NCBI GenBank assembly: GCA_028571685.1
Contig: CM053143.1
Span: 55,979,208 to 56,043,207 of the forward strand
Origin: Heterohyrax brucei
Taxonomy: Eukaryota > Chordata > Mammalia > Hyracoidea > Procaviidae
Direction of reading: 5' to 3'
Length of the DNA: 64,000 nucleotides
The translations under genes and the position numbers were made by a program. Positions 1-10,892 of this stretch are shown in pieces. The notes under the pieces are model-generated. The model was not told where the DNA came from. It saw only the letters and a list, made by a program, of their open reading frames with translations, and made no database searches. Every line of letters starts with the position of its first letter. Within the stretch, counting starts at the first letter, position 1.

Positions 1-1293
1 TCTAGAGTTTTGTCCATTTCCTTCAGTGTTTCAAATCTGTTAGAGTAAAATTTTTCATAGCATTGTTATGATAGTTTTGATTTTGGTTGAATCTGTTGTG
101 GCATCTCCCGTCTCATTATTTATTCTAATTATTAGTTTCTTCTCTTGTTTTTCTTTTATAAGTTTAGCCAATCATCTATCAATTTTATTGATCTTTTCAA
201 AAAACCAGGTTTTGATTTTGTTAATTCTTAATTGTTTTTCTGTTCTCTAATTCATTTAGTTCTGTTCTAATCTTTAATCTGCTTTTTTCTGGTGCTGCTC
301 TCTTTCTGCTTGTACAAGCTGTAAAGTTAATTCTTTGATTTGGGCCCTTTCTTCATTCCAGATGTGTGCATTTATGGATATAAATTGTCTTCTGAGCACT
401 GCTTTTGCTGTATCCCATAGATTCTAGTAGGATGTGTTTTTCTTCTCATTTGATTCCACAAATTTCTTTATTTCATCTTTGATTTCATCTATAAACCATG
501 AATTTTTTAGCAAGATGTTGTTCAGTTTCAATAAGTTTGAATTTTTACCCATGTTTTTTTCTCCTATTGATTTAAACTTTTATGGTTTTATGGTCCTAGA
601 AGGTGCTTTGCAATGATTTCATGGACTGGATTTTGTTGAAATTTGCTTTATACTCCATTATGGGTTTATTCTGGAAAACATTCCATGTGCATTGGAAAAG
701 AATATGAATTTATTTGTTGCAGAGTAAAAAATTCAATATATGTTGATGAAGTCTAGTCTGCTGATTGTCACAGTAAGATCTTCTATGTCTTTATTGGCTT
801 TTTTCTGAATGATCCGTCCATTGCTGATTGTGGAGTGTTGAAGTCTCCTACTATTATTGTGGAAGGATCAATCTCATTTTTCAGTGGGGTCAGCACTTGT
901 TCAATGTATTTAGATGCTCTGGTATTGGTGCATAAACATTTAATATTGTTATATCCTGGTTATGTATTGACACTTTAAGAAATAAATAGTAACCATCCTT
1001 GTCCATGATGGTGAATTTTGTATTAAAGTCTATTTTATCTAAAATTAATCTTTACACTCATGCTCTTCTTTGTATGTTGTTAACACAGTATATATTTTTA
1101 CCTCCTTTGATTTTCAGTTTGTTCATTCTTTGAGTCTAAGGTGTGTTTTGTATAAGTAGCATACAGGTGGATTGTGGGCTTTTTTTTTTTTTTTTTTTTG
1201 ATCCAAGCTATTACTCTCTGCCTCTTAATTGGAGCATTCAATCCACTGACATTTGGTATTAATTACTGCTGGATATGTGTTTAATGCTGTCAT
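1..1293 (-). pseudogene. L1 ORF2 N-terminus (endonuclease domain), decayed
   Basis: The minus strand encodes the APE-type endonuclease that nicks target DNA for L1 insertion. Recognisable pieces in order are KCQWIECSN near the start (cf. LNVNGLNSPIK), a TILNVYAP-like block near 910-950, and VGDFNTP at about 831-852, which holds the conserved D and N of the GDFN motif. The chosen start is the ATG at 1293. Several in-frame stops break it. The region continues left of the window toward the reverse transcriptase. Confidence 0.85.
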
Positions 1294-1731
1294 TTTGTTG
1301 CCTTTATTTTTGTGTTGTTGACATTTTCTTTGCTCTTAATATTCTCTTTTGGGTTGCTTTTCTTTATGGATTGTCTTTTTATCTTTTTCAATATTAGTTT
1401 TCTGTCTGTTGAAACTCCTGTATTATGTTTCCTATTTTGATATGTAGCATTGCTAGATTGCTTTGTGGCTACCCCATTTGTCCCCTTAATGTTCTAAGTT
1501 TAAATCAGTCTTTAACTTCTGAATATTTCATTAATTTCTTCTCCACTTAAAAGGGCAGTATCTATTGTAATATATCACTCTGTATAGTCAGATGATGGCA
1601 TAGCTTACATGTTAAGCTCTCTGGTTCCCTATTTTTAATATTTTAGTTTTAATTTAGCTTTGTAACTTGCCTAACTGAGTAGGACTCTGGATGCTGTGTC
1701 CTGCACCGCATTGTTAAGTATACATCTTATG

Positions 1732-2672
1732 TTATTGGTTTACTAAATGAAGAGCTTCTTTCAGTATTTCTTGTAGTTTGAGTTTGGTGTTTGCAAAGTC
1801 TCTAAGCTCCTGTTTATCTGAAAATGTCTTAATCTCACTGTCATATTTGAGAGACAGCTTTACAGGGTATATAGTTCTTGATCGGAAGTTTTTCAAGGCG
1901 TGGTATGTGTCATCCCACCACCTTCTTGCCAACATGTTTTCTGCCAAGAAGTCAGATAAATGCTTATAGGGCTTCCCTTTGTACATTAGTTTTGCTTTAA
2001 GCCTAGCTACTTTTAAGGGCCTCTCTTTACATTTCATTTTATTAAGCTTGATTATAATACATTTTGGTGTCTTTCTTTTGGGCTCTACCTTTTATGGTGT
2101 TTGATGAGCATCTTGAATATCTATGTTCTCCTTTTTTATGACATCAGAAAAGTCTTCTGTCAGCAACTCTTCAGCCATTCTCTCTGTATTTTCTACTATC
2201 CTTCCTTGTTCACGAACTCCAGTTATTCATAGATTATTCCTCTTGATAGAGTCCCACATGCTATTTAATGCTTCTTCATTTTTCTATTTCTTTCATCTGA
2301 TTTCTCCTCAAAAATGCTGGTGTCGGTTGTTTTATCTTCAGTATTGCTAATTCTGCATGTCATTTTCTCAATCTTGTTCTGTTGGTTTTGCATTGAATTG
2401 TCTAACTTTATAATTTTTTTTATTGATCTACTATATTTCAGACCATTGATGTTCTAGCAGTTCATATAGCTTGCTTCATTTTTCATTTTGTTTTGCTGCA
2501 CTTTGTTTAATCCCTAGAGGGGCTCTACGCATTATTCTTTTGTATTCTTCTGCTGACAATTTCGAAAAGACTTGTTTTTCTGGGAAGTTATTTGATTCTT
2601 TTGGGAATTTTTCAGAGCCATGGTGGTCTCCTTCTTTAAATGGTTAGATATTGATTGTTGTCTTTGTGCCAT
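1732..2672 (-). pseudogene. L1 ORF1 (RNA-binding chaperone), decayed
   Basis: ORF1p is the L1 RNA-binding trimer protein. The last ~100 codons (2037-1732) are still open and match the conserved C-terminal domain: blocks such as LMYKGKPYKHLSDF, ARRWWDD, YPVKLSLKY, TFSDKQELRDF and LQEILKEAL correspond in order to the human ORF1p C-terminus. The probable start is the ATG at 2672 (MAQRQQSISNHLKKETTM), which runs about 47 codons before a stop. The span of ~313 codons is close to the usual ~340. Upstream frames are broken by several stops and at least one frame change. Confidence 0.85.
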
Positions 2673-4376
2673 CAAAGAAGTGTTCAGTTTCCCCAGTATT
2701 ATACCAATGGGAGCTGTGGCAAAGCTCTAAGAAGGAAACAAGGGCACTACTAGACTTGGTAGCCAGCTGCCACTGTGTTCCCTAGGTGTAGCTGGCTTAT
2801 GTACAGCTTCTCTGGTAATAGAGATACCATCAAGCCTCATGATACTACTTGGCTTGACAGCTGTCCCCAGCTGGGTGCTCAGGGGTGGCAAGCCCCACCT
2901 CCTGGCTGATAAATGTGGTAACCAACTTGTACCAACTCTCCAGCATCACGTCATTTGAGACTATAGTATAGCTCAGGAAAGAGAGAAAGACATCGCCACA
3001 CTTGGCCTCCAGAGACTGCTGTATTTGCTAGATGCACTTATCTTAAAAACTGCTTTTCTGTTGTCCATTGGCAACCAAAAGCAGCAGTGTTGTTAGGGGT
3101 GACAAGCCTTGCCTCGTGGCTGGTAAAAGTGATGCCCTACTTATGAAGTCTCTCAGGAGCTACTAGCAGATGCTATGATGTAGGTAAGTGAAGGGAGGTG
3201 GAAATGGCATTGCCAAACTTGACTACCAGTCACCACTGCATTCTCTAGATGTGCTTAACTTAAAAACTAATTGTCTGCTGATAGAAGTGTTGGCCAGTGG
3301 CAGCTGATAGCAGCCAAGCCGTCAGAAATGTCAGGTCTCACCTTCTGGCTGACAAAGGTGGTACTCTACATATGGAGTATCTCGGGGGCTATCAGCAGAT
3401 TCTATGACATGACTCGAAGAAGGAAGGGGTAAGGGCACTGCCACACTTGGCCGCCAGTTGCCACTATGTTCTCTAGGTACGATTGTCTTAAAAACAGCTT
3501 TTCTGTTGGCAGAAACACTGTCCAGAGAGGCATTATTCCTCATCATGGGAGCTAGCACCAGTTGAGCCCTCAGGTGTAGCTGATTCTACCTCTTAGTCGA
3601 CCAAGGTGGTGTCCTGCCTGAGCCACCTCTCCTGCTGTGCGTCAGCAGTGTCTATGGTACAGCTCTGAGAAGAGATTGGGGAAGGGTACCACCACACTCA
3701 GCTACCAGCTGTCACTAAGTTATCTAGGTACGATTGTCTTAAGAACAGCTTTTCTACTGGAAGAAGCTCTATCCAGACAGGCACTGTTGCTTAGTGTTGA
3801 TGTTAGCCCCAGCTAATCCCTCAGTCATGGCTCACTCTGCCTGTCAGCTGACCAAGATGGCATCCTGCCTGAGCCATCTCTTCTGCAGTAAGTCAGCAGT
3901 ATCTATGGTGCAGCTCAGAGAAGAGAGGGGAGAGGGGCACTTACACCCTCAGTCACCTACTGCTGCTGGGTTCTTTAGATATAATTGTCCTAAGCACAGC
4001 CTCTCTGCTGTGAGTTATGCTGTTTAGTTAGGCTCTGAAGCTCAGTATAGTGCCAGCCCGTGCCACCTCTCAAGCTTGGCAGTCCGAGTCCCAGTCCCAG
4101 TCCTGGTTAACCGGTCTCCTGGTTAACAAAGACGGTGTCTGTATCTGTAATCCTCTCAGCTGCTGTGTCAGCTGAAGTGGGACTCACTGCACTACTGTCT
4201 TGCCTTCAATAACGTGGTTCCCCCTTCTTGTTACCTAGTGCAATCTCACAAGCCTACTCCTGATTTTGGGACTCCCAGAATGTCCACCTTCTCCATTCAG
4301 TTATTTTTCTAGGCCTTAGTTCTCAAAGGGACTTGAGGAGATGTGTGACTAGTCTGCCATCTTGGCCCTGTCTCCT
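2673..4376 (-). repeat. L1 5' UTR with tandem monomers
   Basis: Six related units can be aligned on a ctaggta..cttaaaaacagctt landmark starting at 2782, 3028, 3244, 3473, 3724 and 3975 (plus-strand coordinates), a spacing of 246, 216, 229, 251 and 251 bp. Each unit also repeats blocks like gccaccactgcattct, ctggctgacaaaggtgg and cagcagtgtctatgg. The units toward the 5' end (higher coordinates) are the most alike. Tandem promoter monomers are known from mouse L1; here they sit in the equivalent place, between the L1 5' end and ORF1. Unit borders are approximate. Confidence 0.8.
4356..4364 (-). promoter_or_regulatory. YY1-type site at the L1 5' end
   Basis: The minus strand reads ccaagatggc about 12 bases from the inferred L1 start. 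Human L1 has a YY1 site with the core AAGATGG at the same place, where it helps set the transcription start. The motif and position are seen; binding is inferred. Confidence 0.55.
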
Positions 4377-5229
4377 CTTCCCACAACTTTTACAGTCTTT
4401 ACTTTACCATGGAATGGGGTTAAGAAGATGAAAATGTGACAGACACCATTGCATTTAAATTACAAGATCTCTTTTTGTCTTGCTTTCAATTTCTCTTGTA
4501 GGTTACATTTTAGTCAATAAATATAATGTACATTTTGATGTTCAACACATTGTTCTCCATCTCTGTACCTCTGTGCCCATTTCTTCTGAGAGTCAAAACA
4601 TGTTTCATAGTTTAAATTCTCTAATGTTAAAAAGGTCACAGGATAACAGAAGATATGTGCTAGCACATAGACTAGTACTTTTAAGTCTTGTTCCTCTGTA
4701 GCACTGAATCTAGCAACTTGATGCTTTAATATAATAAATAGTGCAAAAACAAACAAAAAAATTGTGGTGAATCCTATGAAATTGCTTGTGTTGATCAGTT
4801 TTGACCAGAAGAATGGGAAAAGACTCCAAAACAAAAACACTATCTGTAATGTACTTTTTTTCAGTTTAGTCCATATAGTATCCACTTTGGAATTATGTAT
4901 GACAGGTGTGGTGGTGGGCAACAACATCATAAAAGTTGATCTAGATTCACCTTCCTCCTGACATTATAGTTAGAAACTCTAGAGGTGAGGTCAGTGAATT
5001 TGCGTTTATCCAGCTTGTCAGGTAAGTGACTTATTATTCTGCACATATGGGAACCTCTTCATGAGATGGTTATTCAGTACACATAGGAACCTCTGCTGAA
5101 GCAGCTAAAAAGCCTTCAGGTGCTCCCTTTAAAAGGTGGGAAATTAAAAGAGATAGTTAAGATTAATTCCTTACAGAATTGGCTTTTTTACTTCTACTTT
5201 TTCTTTTCTTAAAAATTCCTGGCTTCCTT
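4377..5229. other. Unassigned DNA upstream of the L1
   Basis: No repeat or gene recognised. The minus strand holds a 138-codon open frame (4930-4514) with three hydrophobic stretches and no recognisable family; see findings. The AT-rich sequence next to the L1 5' end is the insertion flank. Confidence 0.4.
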
Positions 5230-5625
5230 CACCTAGGCTCTAGCAGGAAGTCACACATTAGCTAATAGGAGCCAAGAAGATAATGCCTCTGCAGCTTCTT
5301 CTTTAGAAGGTGCCTGGTGGACTCCCTGCCCTGGCTGACAACTGAGAGTTTCCTGGGTTTCAGATCAGATGCAGCCTGCTCTGGAATGAGTACCCCTCGT
5401 AACTGATTATTGTTCTACAGACTCCACCCCCTGTGCTGATGGCTCATAGCTTTCCCTTTTAGTATACCCCCACTTTGTCTGATGATTTCAAACAGGCTTT
5501 GATGGAAAGAATCCTCCCTGTTCCTGGTGTGCGCTAATGCACAGAAATAAAACTTTTGTGACCAATCACTAAAATATCTGCCTCAGAGACTGGCTTTTTC
5601 AGGGCAGGTAGTGAAAATCCAGAGC
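5230..5625 (+). mobile_element. Possible solo LTR fragment
   Basis: A moderately GC-rich block holds an AATAAA signal near 5545, followed by a gcctcagagactgg motif like the U5 of class I LTRs. No TG..CA ends or flanking duplication were identified, so this is a weak call. It could equally be ordinary intergenic sequence. Confidence 0.25.
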
Positions 5626-6134
5626 TTTGTACAGTAACACTCTTTGATTGGTGTCAGTGAATAATCAACTCAAGCAGCAGATGAGACAATAAATATCTTC
5701 AAAGGAGATGCCATTTGGTTCCATCGGCCTCAGTAGTGGCAAATGTGCTTCATCATATAGGCTAACTAAGAAACTTGGACTCTGTTTTCAAGTCATTGTG
5801 TGAAGAGTGCTTTGTTTCACTTACAGAGAGAGGGGAAAAAACACACTATCCTTTCCTTGATAAAGCATATTTCCTGCCTCACTGCACCCCAGATGCACAG
5901 AGGGATAAAGTAAAAGGAAACTCAAGACTCTTTTCCTTAACCACTGTTTCTTTAAATAAATAGGAATTCTGATCACATTTAGCAAAGAGAGACAAAGAAA
6001 AAGAACAAACTGGAAATGAAAGTTGTATTTATGTAAAATAATAGCAGAATTGGAATTCTATCCCCAAAGCTGAAATGATAGGCATAAAATGACAAAGATA
6101 ACTATTTGTAAAAGGATTTAAGTTCACATTAAAT
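5626..6134. other. Unassigned AT-rich DNA
   Basis: Nothing recognisable on either strand; only short chance open frames. Confidence 0.4.
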
Positions 6135-6340
6135 GTGCCCTGGTGGCATAGTGGAGCCTTGGTGACACAGCAGTTAAGACCTATAGCTGCTAAACAAAAG
6201 ACTGTCAGTTTAAATCCACTGGCTGCTTCTTGGAAACCCTATGAAGGAGTTCTAGTCTGTCCTACATATTGTTATCAGTTGGAATTGACTCAGTGACAAT
6301 AGGTTTGGTAGTACAGTGGTTAAGAGTTCGGCTGCTAATT
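6135..6340 (+). mobile_element. AfroSINE cluster: one copy plus two head fragments
   Basis: Three short-form afrotherian SINE pieces lie head to tail. A head (ccctggtggcatagt) ends at about 6152, a near-complete copy runs 6153-6310 through the ttggaattgactcag tail, and another head (tacagtggttaagagttcgg) abuts it. The tRNA-like B box is degraded (agtttaaatcc). Fragments joined this way suggest repeated insertion at the same tail or template switching. Confidence 0.8.
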
Positions 6341-7029
6341 TTTGTTTTTGATTTGGTTTTGATAAACCAGACTTTTAAGAAATGAATATGCTAAGTTCAC
6401 CTTTTTAATATTAACTTTAGGAAATTTAGAAGAATAATGGAAATTTTCATAAACTTAACTATGAATTATGAGTTATACATTGGGGTATATATTAAATTTA
6501 ACCGTAAGCAAGAGGGAAAAATAACACATCACCTTTGAACAGTAAACCAAGGAGCTATGTAAGCTGACCACATATGAACAAACAACAAAACGCTAAAGAA
6601 ATTGGAACTAATAATTAAAATCATAGTGGCAAATGAAAATTGTCATTTTCCAAAGATGCTTTTAAACCATGGACTTTAAGGCATTGTGTGGTCTCCCAAG
6701 AAAGAAGTTAACCAAGATTATGTACGTCATCTCAAGAAATTTAGTTCCAGGACAGTCAATCCTGATTAACTATAACCCTTCTAACTGAAACCTATAATTA
6801 CTTAATTTTTCTTTCTGAAATGGAAAAAAAAAAAAAGAAAGAAAAAGAGGGAGAGATAGTGTATCAAAAATAAGCTTATCTTGAAATTGCACTTTAAAAA
6901 ATTTTACAATGACTTTACAGATTGTATTTTGGCGTTGATATACCTCTTCAGACAAAATTCTCCATTCCACTACTCTCCTTGTTTTATACCGATTATGTAT
7001 ACTCTAAATGTTAAACTGATAAAAATCAA
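6341..7029. other. Unassigned AT-rich DNA
   Basis: No gene or repeat recognised, apart from a short A-rich run near 6823-6845. Confidence 0.4.
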
Positions 7030-7705
7030 ACACAGTAGCCTTCAGGATGAATTACACCTCAACATGAAAACAACAATTCTCACAAATGGATCAATAAGCA
7101 ACATCATGATAAATAGATAAAAGCTTGGAGCTGTCAAGGATTTCATTTTACTTGGATTCACAATCAATGTCTATGGAAGCTGCATTAGATAAGTCTGCTG
7201 CAAAAGAACTCTTTGAAGTATTAAAAAGTAAAGACGTCACTTTGAGGACAAAAGTATCCCTGACCTAAGTGGTGTTATTTACAATCACAAGTATGACAAA
7301 ACTGGACTTTGAATAAAGATAACCAGAGAAGAACTGATGCCTTTGAATTATGGTCTTGGGGAAAATTTTTGACTGTAACATGGCTTCCCGGAAGAATGAA
7401 TAAATCTGTCTGGGAAGAAGGACAGCCAGAATATTCCTTAAAAGGGAGGACTGTGAGACTTTGGCTCACTGACTTTGGACATGTGAGCAGAAAAGACCAA
7501 TGTCTGGAGAAGAACATCATGATTGGTAAAGTAAAGGGTCAGTGAAGAAGAGGAAGACCTTCAGGGAGATGGACTGACACTGTGCCTTCAACAATAAGCT
7601 CGAACAGCAATGACAGTAAGGTGGCTCAGGACAGGGCAGTGTTTTGCTCTGTTGTACATAAAGTCTCTGTGGGTCAGAATCAACCTGACTGCCCCTAACA
7701 AAATG
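7030..7705 (+). mobile_element. RTE (BovB-like) LINE, 3' end
   Basis: The C-terminal part of the RTE ORF is visible in several frames: LHLNMKTTILTNGSISNIMI, then VKDFILLGFTINVYG, then RRTDAFELWSWGKF and LTDFGHVSRKDQCLEKNI, then RRGRPSGRWTD. These match the tail of RTE reverse transcriptases in order. The copy is 5'-truncated in the palm/thumb region and has a degraded 3' end (cagaatcaacctgactg). Stops and frame changes are frequent. Confidence 0.85.
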
Positions 7706-8061
7706 AGGCTGCAAAAATTGGTTTAAGCTATGTCAAATCCTCAAAGAAAAAAAGTTTTTATTATAATCAATATGTTCTTCAGTGAAGGGAGGAGGGTGTC
7801 ATTTTAGGAACAGCAAATAGATTAAGCGACCTGGAGGTAAAAGAGCATACATAGATATGTCCAGAGTACAGTCACCAGTGGTTGTGGTAGGATTACAGAG
7901 GATTAAACATGGGAAGGTAAGTAGGATTCAAAAAGGAGAAGGTATGACTGTCAGTTTATGGGTCCTCAGAGAGCACTGGATAGTGGGACTTCATAATCAG
8001 ATTTGTATTACCAGGAGAATTTAGTTTTATGGGTTGTTTTGTGCCTCCAAAAGGATAAGTT
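7706..8061. other. Unassigned DNA
   Basis: No features recognised between the RTE end and the solo LTR. Confidence 0.4.
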
Positions 8062-8534
8062 TGTCATGGATTAAACTGTATTCCCCCAAATTATGTGTCA
8101 ACTGGGTTAGGCCATGATTCCCAGTATAATGTGGTTCTCTACCATTCTGTGATTTGGTGAGATTTTCATATGTGTTGTAAATTCTATCACTATGATGGGT
8201 TAACAGCAGTGATTGATGAGAATTACAGGATTAGATCATGCTTTAAGTCAATCTCTTTTGAGATATAAAAGAGATAAGTGAGCAGAGAGACAGGGGGACC
8301 TCACACCATCAAGAAAGCAGCATGGAGGGAGAGTGTATTCTTTGGACCCAAGGTTCCAGTGCTGAGATACACCCAGACCTAGAAAAGACTGATGATAAAG
8401 ACCTTGCTTCAGAGCCAACAGAGAGAAAAAGTCTTCTTTTATATCCAGTGCCCTGAATTTGGCCTTCTAGGCTACTGTTTGTTAAAGCCATCCAGTTGTG
8501 GTGTTTCTGTCACAGCAGCATTAGATGATCAGCA
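8062..8534 (+). mobile_element. Solo LTR, MaLR-like afrotherian family
   Basis: Starts tgtcatggattaaactg and ends in the MaLR-type gccatccagttgtggtgttt..gatgatcagca pattern. The middle holds agatataaaagagataag, a TATA-like box. The same family recurs at 9554, 16614, 18682, 25696, 26369 and 28918. No clear flanking duplication remains, so it is old. It is a fossil LTR without internal region. Confidence 0.75.
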
Positions 8535-8544
8535 TAATGTGGAT

Positions 8545-9232
8545 GTCTTGAACCCTGGAAACTTTAAAGCTAACCTTGGTTGGAAACAGGATCTTTTAAA
8601 ATGTTATCAGTTAACATGAGGCCATACCAGAATAAGTGAGTGCTAATCTAATCTGAGTGGTGTCCTATAAAAGAGAATAGAGAGACAGAGGGAAGACGGC
8701 TGTGTGACTATAGAATTATTACACTGCTAGTCAAGAAATGCCTGGGAATACCAAAAGCCAGGAAGAATCTTCACCTTGAGCCATCAGAGGGAATGTTTTT
8801 CTGCTGACACCCTATATTGGGACTATTAAGATTTTGGAACAAAAAATTATACCAATTTGGGCCACAGTTATATTTTATGAGACCGAGGAACACACTTGGC
8901 AGTCTATGGGGTGCAGCAGTGGCCCAAGAAACATCTTATTAAATTGACATACCTGAGAGTCTGACAGTCACACCGTGTTGCATACCACCTTTATGATAAA
9001 GATTTGATAGAGAACTGAAATAGATAATTGAAACATTCGTTATCTAAAATGGGCAGGAGTACAGGTGAGATGAAGATAAAGGCCTGAAGAGATGGTAGGC
9101 TCACACAATTTCAGGAGTCTGTACTCCTCCTACTCAACAAGAGTGGGTCAAAGAGAGACATTATAAACTGCTGTTTTTATAAGCCCCTCAGTTTGTGGTA
9201 TTTTGTTTCAGTAACTGCAGGAAACTAATATG
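8545..9232 (+). mobile_element. MLT1-type MaLR solo LTR, interrupted
   Basis: The first part (to about 8840) matches the MLT1 pattern: ggtgtcctataaaagag, gagggaagacggct, then the gacaccctatattgggact region. The last ~75 bp (9160-9232) give ataagcccctcagtttgtgg and aggaaactaatatg, the MLT1 3' end. Between them are about 320 bp that I cannot assign, probably an insertion. This is an old, broken LTR. Confidence 0.6.
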
Positions 9233-9553
9233 TTTAATAAAGTTACTGAATATGAGGCTTTATCCATTATTTGTAATAGGTTTATTTAGATTTATTAGAC
9301 AGATCAAGAAATCATCAGGTAATCAGATATACAAGTCTACATTTTTGGACTTGGAACATGCTAAAAGTATAAATTTAGAAATCTTCATCATATAGATGGC
9401 ACTTACTGTTGCTATTTCAAAGGTGAGATCACCAAGAAATATTCAGATGAGATCACCATGGGAGAGAATTTAGACGAGAGAAGAAACAAAAATAAGCCGT
9501 AGGGGGTTCTCCAGTCAGACAGCTAACTAAAAGGAAGGTCATCTAAGTGTGTG
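9233..9553. other. Unassigned DNA
   Basis: Nothing recognised. It contains a partly repeated gagatcacca motif near 9425 and 9450. Confidence 0.35.
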
Positions 9554-10036
9554 TGTTTTAGTCAGCTAGTGCTGCTCTAACGGAAATTCCACAGAGTAGA
9601 TGGCTTTAACAAAGGGAGGTTTATTCTCACACAGTCCAGTACGCTACAAGTCCAAATTCAGGATGTCAGTCTACTCCAGTGGAAGGCTTTCCCCCTTGTC
9701 TGGAAAAATGTTCTTGTGTTGCATCAGTCCTTTGTTCTGGGAGTATTTTGGTGCAGGAACCTCAGGTCTGAAGGACGGCTCTTCTCCAGGTGCTGCTTTC
9801 TTGATGGTGTGAAGTTCCCAAACCTCTCAGAGTTTTCCCTTTACAGCTCAAGAGACCACCTCAAAGCACAAAACAAACTTATACTTTGAGTCTTGCTCTA
9901 CGAACACGACTGCTGCCCATCCACCCTTATTAACATCATAGAGGTGGGAAAAATGGAGAAAAATCACACAACACCAGGAATTATGGCACAGCCAAATTGT
10001 TACTGAATTTTTAAGCAACACATTCAATGCATGACA
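9554..10036 (-). mobile_element. Solo LTR, MaLR-like family, antisense
   Basis: Begins tgttttagtcagctagtgct (the complement of the family's 3' end) and finishes ttcaatgcatgaca (the complement of its 5' end). Internal blocks such as ctccaggtgctgctttcttg and catcatagaggtgg match the other copies. Both ends are present; the flanking 5-bp sites (gtgtg, gtata) agree only partly. Fossil LTR. Confidence 0.75.
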
Positions 10037-10225
10037 GTATATATGTTGCCATGAAAGCCTGTGAAGGAAGCGTAAAGCATGCTCAGTCATAACTAACAAT
10101 GACAATGAGAATGAACAGAGTTGGCCACTGGATTTAGCAACTTGTAGATCATTGATGAACCAGAACAAGAGTGTTTTTCATGGAATGGTAGAAGGAATAA
10201 AACCAGATCAGAGTAAGATTTTGAG

Positions 10226-10426
10226 TTCTTGTGTAGCAAAAATGGTTAAGTGGTAGACTACTAACTGAAAGGTTCGTGGTTCAAACCCACTCAGAGGCAG
10301 CTCTGACGAAAGGCCAGGTAATCCACTTCTAAAAGACAGAAACCTGGAGCACCCTGCGGAGCAGTTCTGCTCTCCACAAACGGGGTCACCATGAGTCTGA
10401 ATTGACTCGACGACAACAAACGGCAA
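10226..10426 (+). mobile_element. AfroSINE, long form
   Basis: Has the head with ggttaagtggtagactac, the tRNA-like B box ggttcaaaccc, the extra segment gaaaggccaggtaatccac that marks the ~200-bp form, and the RTE-like tail gagtctgaattgactcga. The copy is fairly complete. Confidence 0.85.
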
Positions 10427-10697
10427 GAGAGAGCAGAGAAGTGGTAAAGAAGAAGAAAAGATTATTACATACTCCAAGAAGAAACAGAGAAATGGGGTAG
10501 TAACCAAAGAGGAAGGCAAGATCATGAGAGTTTATGTTTCAGGACAGGTGAAATATTTGTATACTGAGGGGAATGATTCCTCAGAGAAGGAAAAATTTAT
10601 GATTCAGATGAGAGTACGAAGAGGAATTGGAGCTTATAACTTTGTGTCGGCATAATGGGAGGCCTTATCTTGCTGAGTGACAGCAGCAACGGAGAGT
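10427..10697. other. Unassigned purine-rich DNA
   Basis: A purine-rich stretch between a SINE and an RTE fragment; no family recognised. Confidence 0.35.
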
Positions 10698-10892
10698 GGA
10701 TGGTCAGTGCAGAAAAGGAGGACCCTCAGCGAGATAGACTGACAGAGTGGCTGCAACAGTGGGTTTGAGCATAAAAATAATTGCGGTCATGGCACAAGAC
10801 CAGATAGTGTTTTGTTCTGTTGCGCATAGGGTCGCTATGAGTTGGCAGTGACTTGATGGCACCTAACAGCAATAACAACAACAACAACACAT
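10698..10892 (+). mobile_element. RTE LINE 3' end with AAC tail
   Basis: Runs from gtcagtgcagaaaagg (the RTE ...GQRRRGRP.. codons) through atagggtcgctatgagttgg and acttgatggcacctaac to an (AAC)n tail. This is the best-preserved RTE terminus in the window and shows directly the tail shared by the SINEs. Confidence 0.85.

Larger units (their letters stand above)
1..4376 (-). mobile_element. L1 LINE, 5' part, cut by the left window edge
   Basis: Read on the minus strand, this is an L1 from its true 5' end to the middle of the ORF2 endonuclease. The order is 5' UTR (4376-2673), ORF1 (about 2672-1732), inter-ORF spacer, then ORF2 from about 1293 to the edge. The 5' terminus reads ggagacagggccaagatggc, typical of L1 starts. 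ORF1 and ORF2 both carry stops and frame changes, so the copy is dead. The 3' end and target-site duplication lie outside the window. Identity as L1 is firm from the two ORFs; the subfamily is inferred to be afrotherian. Confidence 0.93.

Noticed and set aside
2140-2350. Plus-strand frame of 75 codons
   Set aside because: Antisense shadow of the L1 ORF1 region.
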